Source of the DNA: Aquimonas sp041395245
GTDB taxonomy: Bacteria > Pseudomonadota > Gammaproteobacteria > Xanthomonadales > Xanthomonadaceae
NCBI GenBank assembly: GCA_041395245.1
Contig: JAWLAY010000011.1
Span: 124,001-188,000, forward strand
Direction: 5' to 3'
DNA: 64,000 bases
Below the pieces are notes generated by a model that saw nothing but the letters and a program-made list of their open reading frames with translations, was not told where the DNA came from and ran no database searches. Shown piece by piece: positions 63,416-64,000 of this stretch. The first letter of the stretch is position 1. Each line of letters opens with the position of its first letter. The position numbers and the translations under genes were made by a program.

Positions 63416-64000
63416 TTAGCCCAGTCCGAGCTGCGACAAAAAGTGCGAAAGCACGCGCGGCTGCATCGCCACCATGAAGGTCACGCCATACACCGCGCCC
63501 CACAGGTGGGCGCTGTGATTGATGTTGTCCTGCCCCATTCGCTGCATGTAGAGGCTGTAGCCGACGTAGAACACCGCGTACAGGATCGCGGGCACCGGCA
63601 GCACGAAGACGATGATCATCGACCAGGGCTGCAGCAGGATAAACGCGAACAACACGGCGGTCACCGCACCCGAGGCACCCAGACTGCGATAGCTCGGGTC
63701 ATCGCGATGTTTCATCCAGCTCGGGAAGATCGAGACGATCAAGGCCGACACATAGAAAAAAACGAAGCCCAGATCGCCGATCTGCTGGTTAATGAACTCC
63801 TCGATCAGTCGACCGAAGAAATACAAGGTGATCATGTTGAACAGCAGATGCTGGAAATCACCATGCACCAGACCATAGCTGACGAAACGCTCGACCTCGC
63901 GTCCGCGGGTGACCGCCGGTGACCAGAACAACAGGCGTTCCAACAAGCGCGGCTGTTGCCATGCAGACCACGAAACCAAGGCAGTGATGGCAATCAGGAT
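63416..64000 (-). CDS. Rhomboid family intramembrane serine protease (5' end outside window)
   Basis: About 194 residues are visible and the frame remains open to the window edge, so the N-terminus is missing. The nucleophile Ser is in SLGASGAVTAV, the catalytic His in HSAHLWGAVYG, and the oxyanion-hole His and Asn in DFQHLLFNM. The polytopic pattern is that of GlpG-like rhomboids with six helices. Substrates unknown. Confidence 0.92.
   Translation of the reverse strand: MLIAITALVSWSAWQQPRLLERLLFWSPAVTRGREVERFVSYGLVHGDFQHLLFNMITLYFFGRLIEEFINQQIGDLGFVFFYVSALIVSIFPSWMKHRDDPSYRSLGASGAVTAVLFAFILLQPWSMIIVFVLPVPAILYAVFYVGYSLYMQRMGQDNINHSAHLWGAVYGVTFMVAMQPRVLSHFLSQLGLG

Noticed and set aside
1..64000. 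CRISPR array, prophage, transposon or integrated island
   Set aside because: No direct-repeat array, transposase, integrase or duplicated tRNA end was seen, and both tRNA genes are complete without a flanking attachment repeat.

Overview
The window is one continuous piece of a GC-rich gammaproteobacterial chromosome, most likely from the Xanthomonadales/Lysobacterales. The main reason is the block recJ-rpfE-greA-carB-(hypothetical)-carA-dapB-dnaJ-dnaK-grpE-hrcA-recN, an arrangement I associate with Xanthomonas and its relatives. A secreted protein ending in a Gly-Phe-Glu tail, an L16 hydroxylase and a PHA-granule phasin fit this. No insertion sequence, prophage, integrase or CRISPR array was seen, and coding density is high. 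No gene-free stretch exceeds 300 bases; the longest are 13792-14051 (cold-shock leader), 14538-14786, 55054-55293, 22328-22557 and 32264-32463.

Layout. 1-4766: the end of smc, then pxpA with two membrane proteins (DUF969, DUF979), a probable 5-oxoproline uptake and hydrolysis unit. 4874-9770: a BepA-like protease, then on the minus strand a DUF2069 protein, WrbA, TldD and a hypothetical protein. 9837-13791: patatin-like hydrolase, phasin, fumarase and a cold-shock protein. 14052-17216: SlyD, then a YtrA-type GntR operon with an ABC transporter whose ATPase gene is frameshifted. 17349-21150: purB, the L16 hydroxylase, a GNAT fusion and a small DUF2892 protein. 21254-23189: apbC, csrA, tRNA-Ser(GCU) and tRNA-Arg(ACG).

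23318-40257 is the long minus-strand recJ to hrcA block followed by recN on the plus strand. It holds ssDNA repair, transcript cleavage, carbamoyl phosphate and lysine synthesis, and the DnaK chaperone set with a sigma-32 promoter before dnaK. 40262-42974 is prfB-lysS, with the classical RF2 +1 frameshift. 43141-47140 is an uncharacterised secreted protein plus a pentaheme cytochrome. 47310-52303 holds a metallo-beta-lactamase fold hydrolase, ilvA and a penicillin acylase family enzyme.

52450-55053 is the most notable region: an ECF sigma factor, a small exported Cys-rich peptide with six EG(S/K)CG motifs, a DUF692 multinuclear iron oxidase (MNIO) and a DUF2063 partner. Together they form a bufferin/HvfA-type modified-peptide metallophore operon, probably copper-related. 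Here it has no adjacent DoxX gene and no visible anti-sigma gene.

55294-64000 is housekeeping and envelope: miaA, a LysM lytic transglycosylase, a HerA-like ATPase, a GT4 glycosyltransferase with a PAP2 phosphatase, a coiled-coil diguanylate cyclase, a universal stress protein, a small membrane protein and a rhomboid protease cut by the window end.
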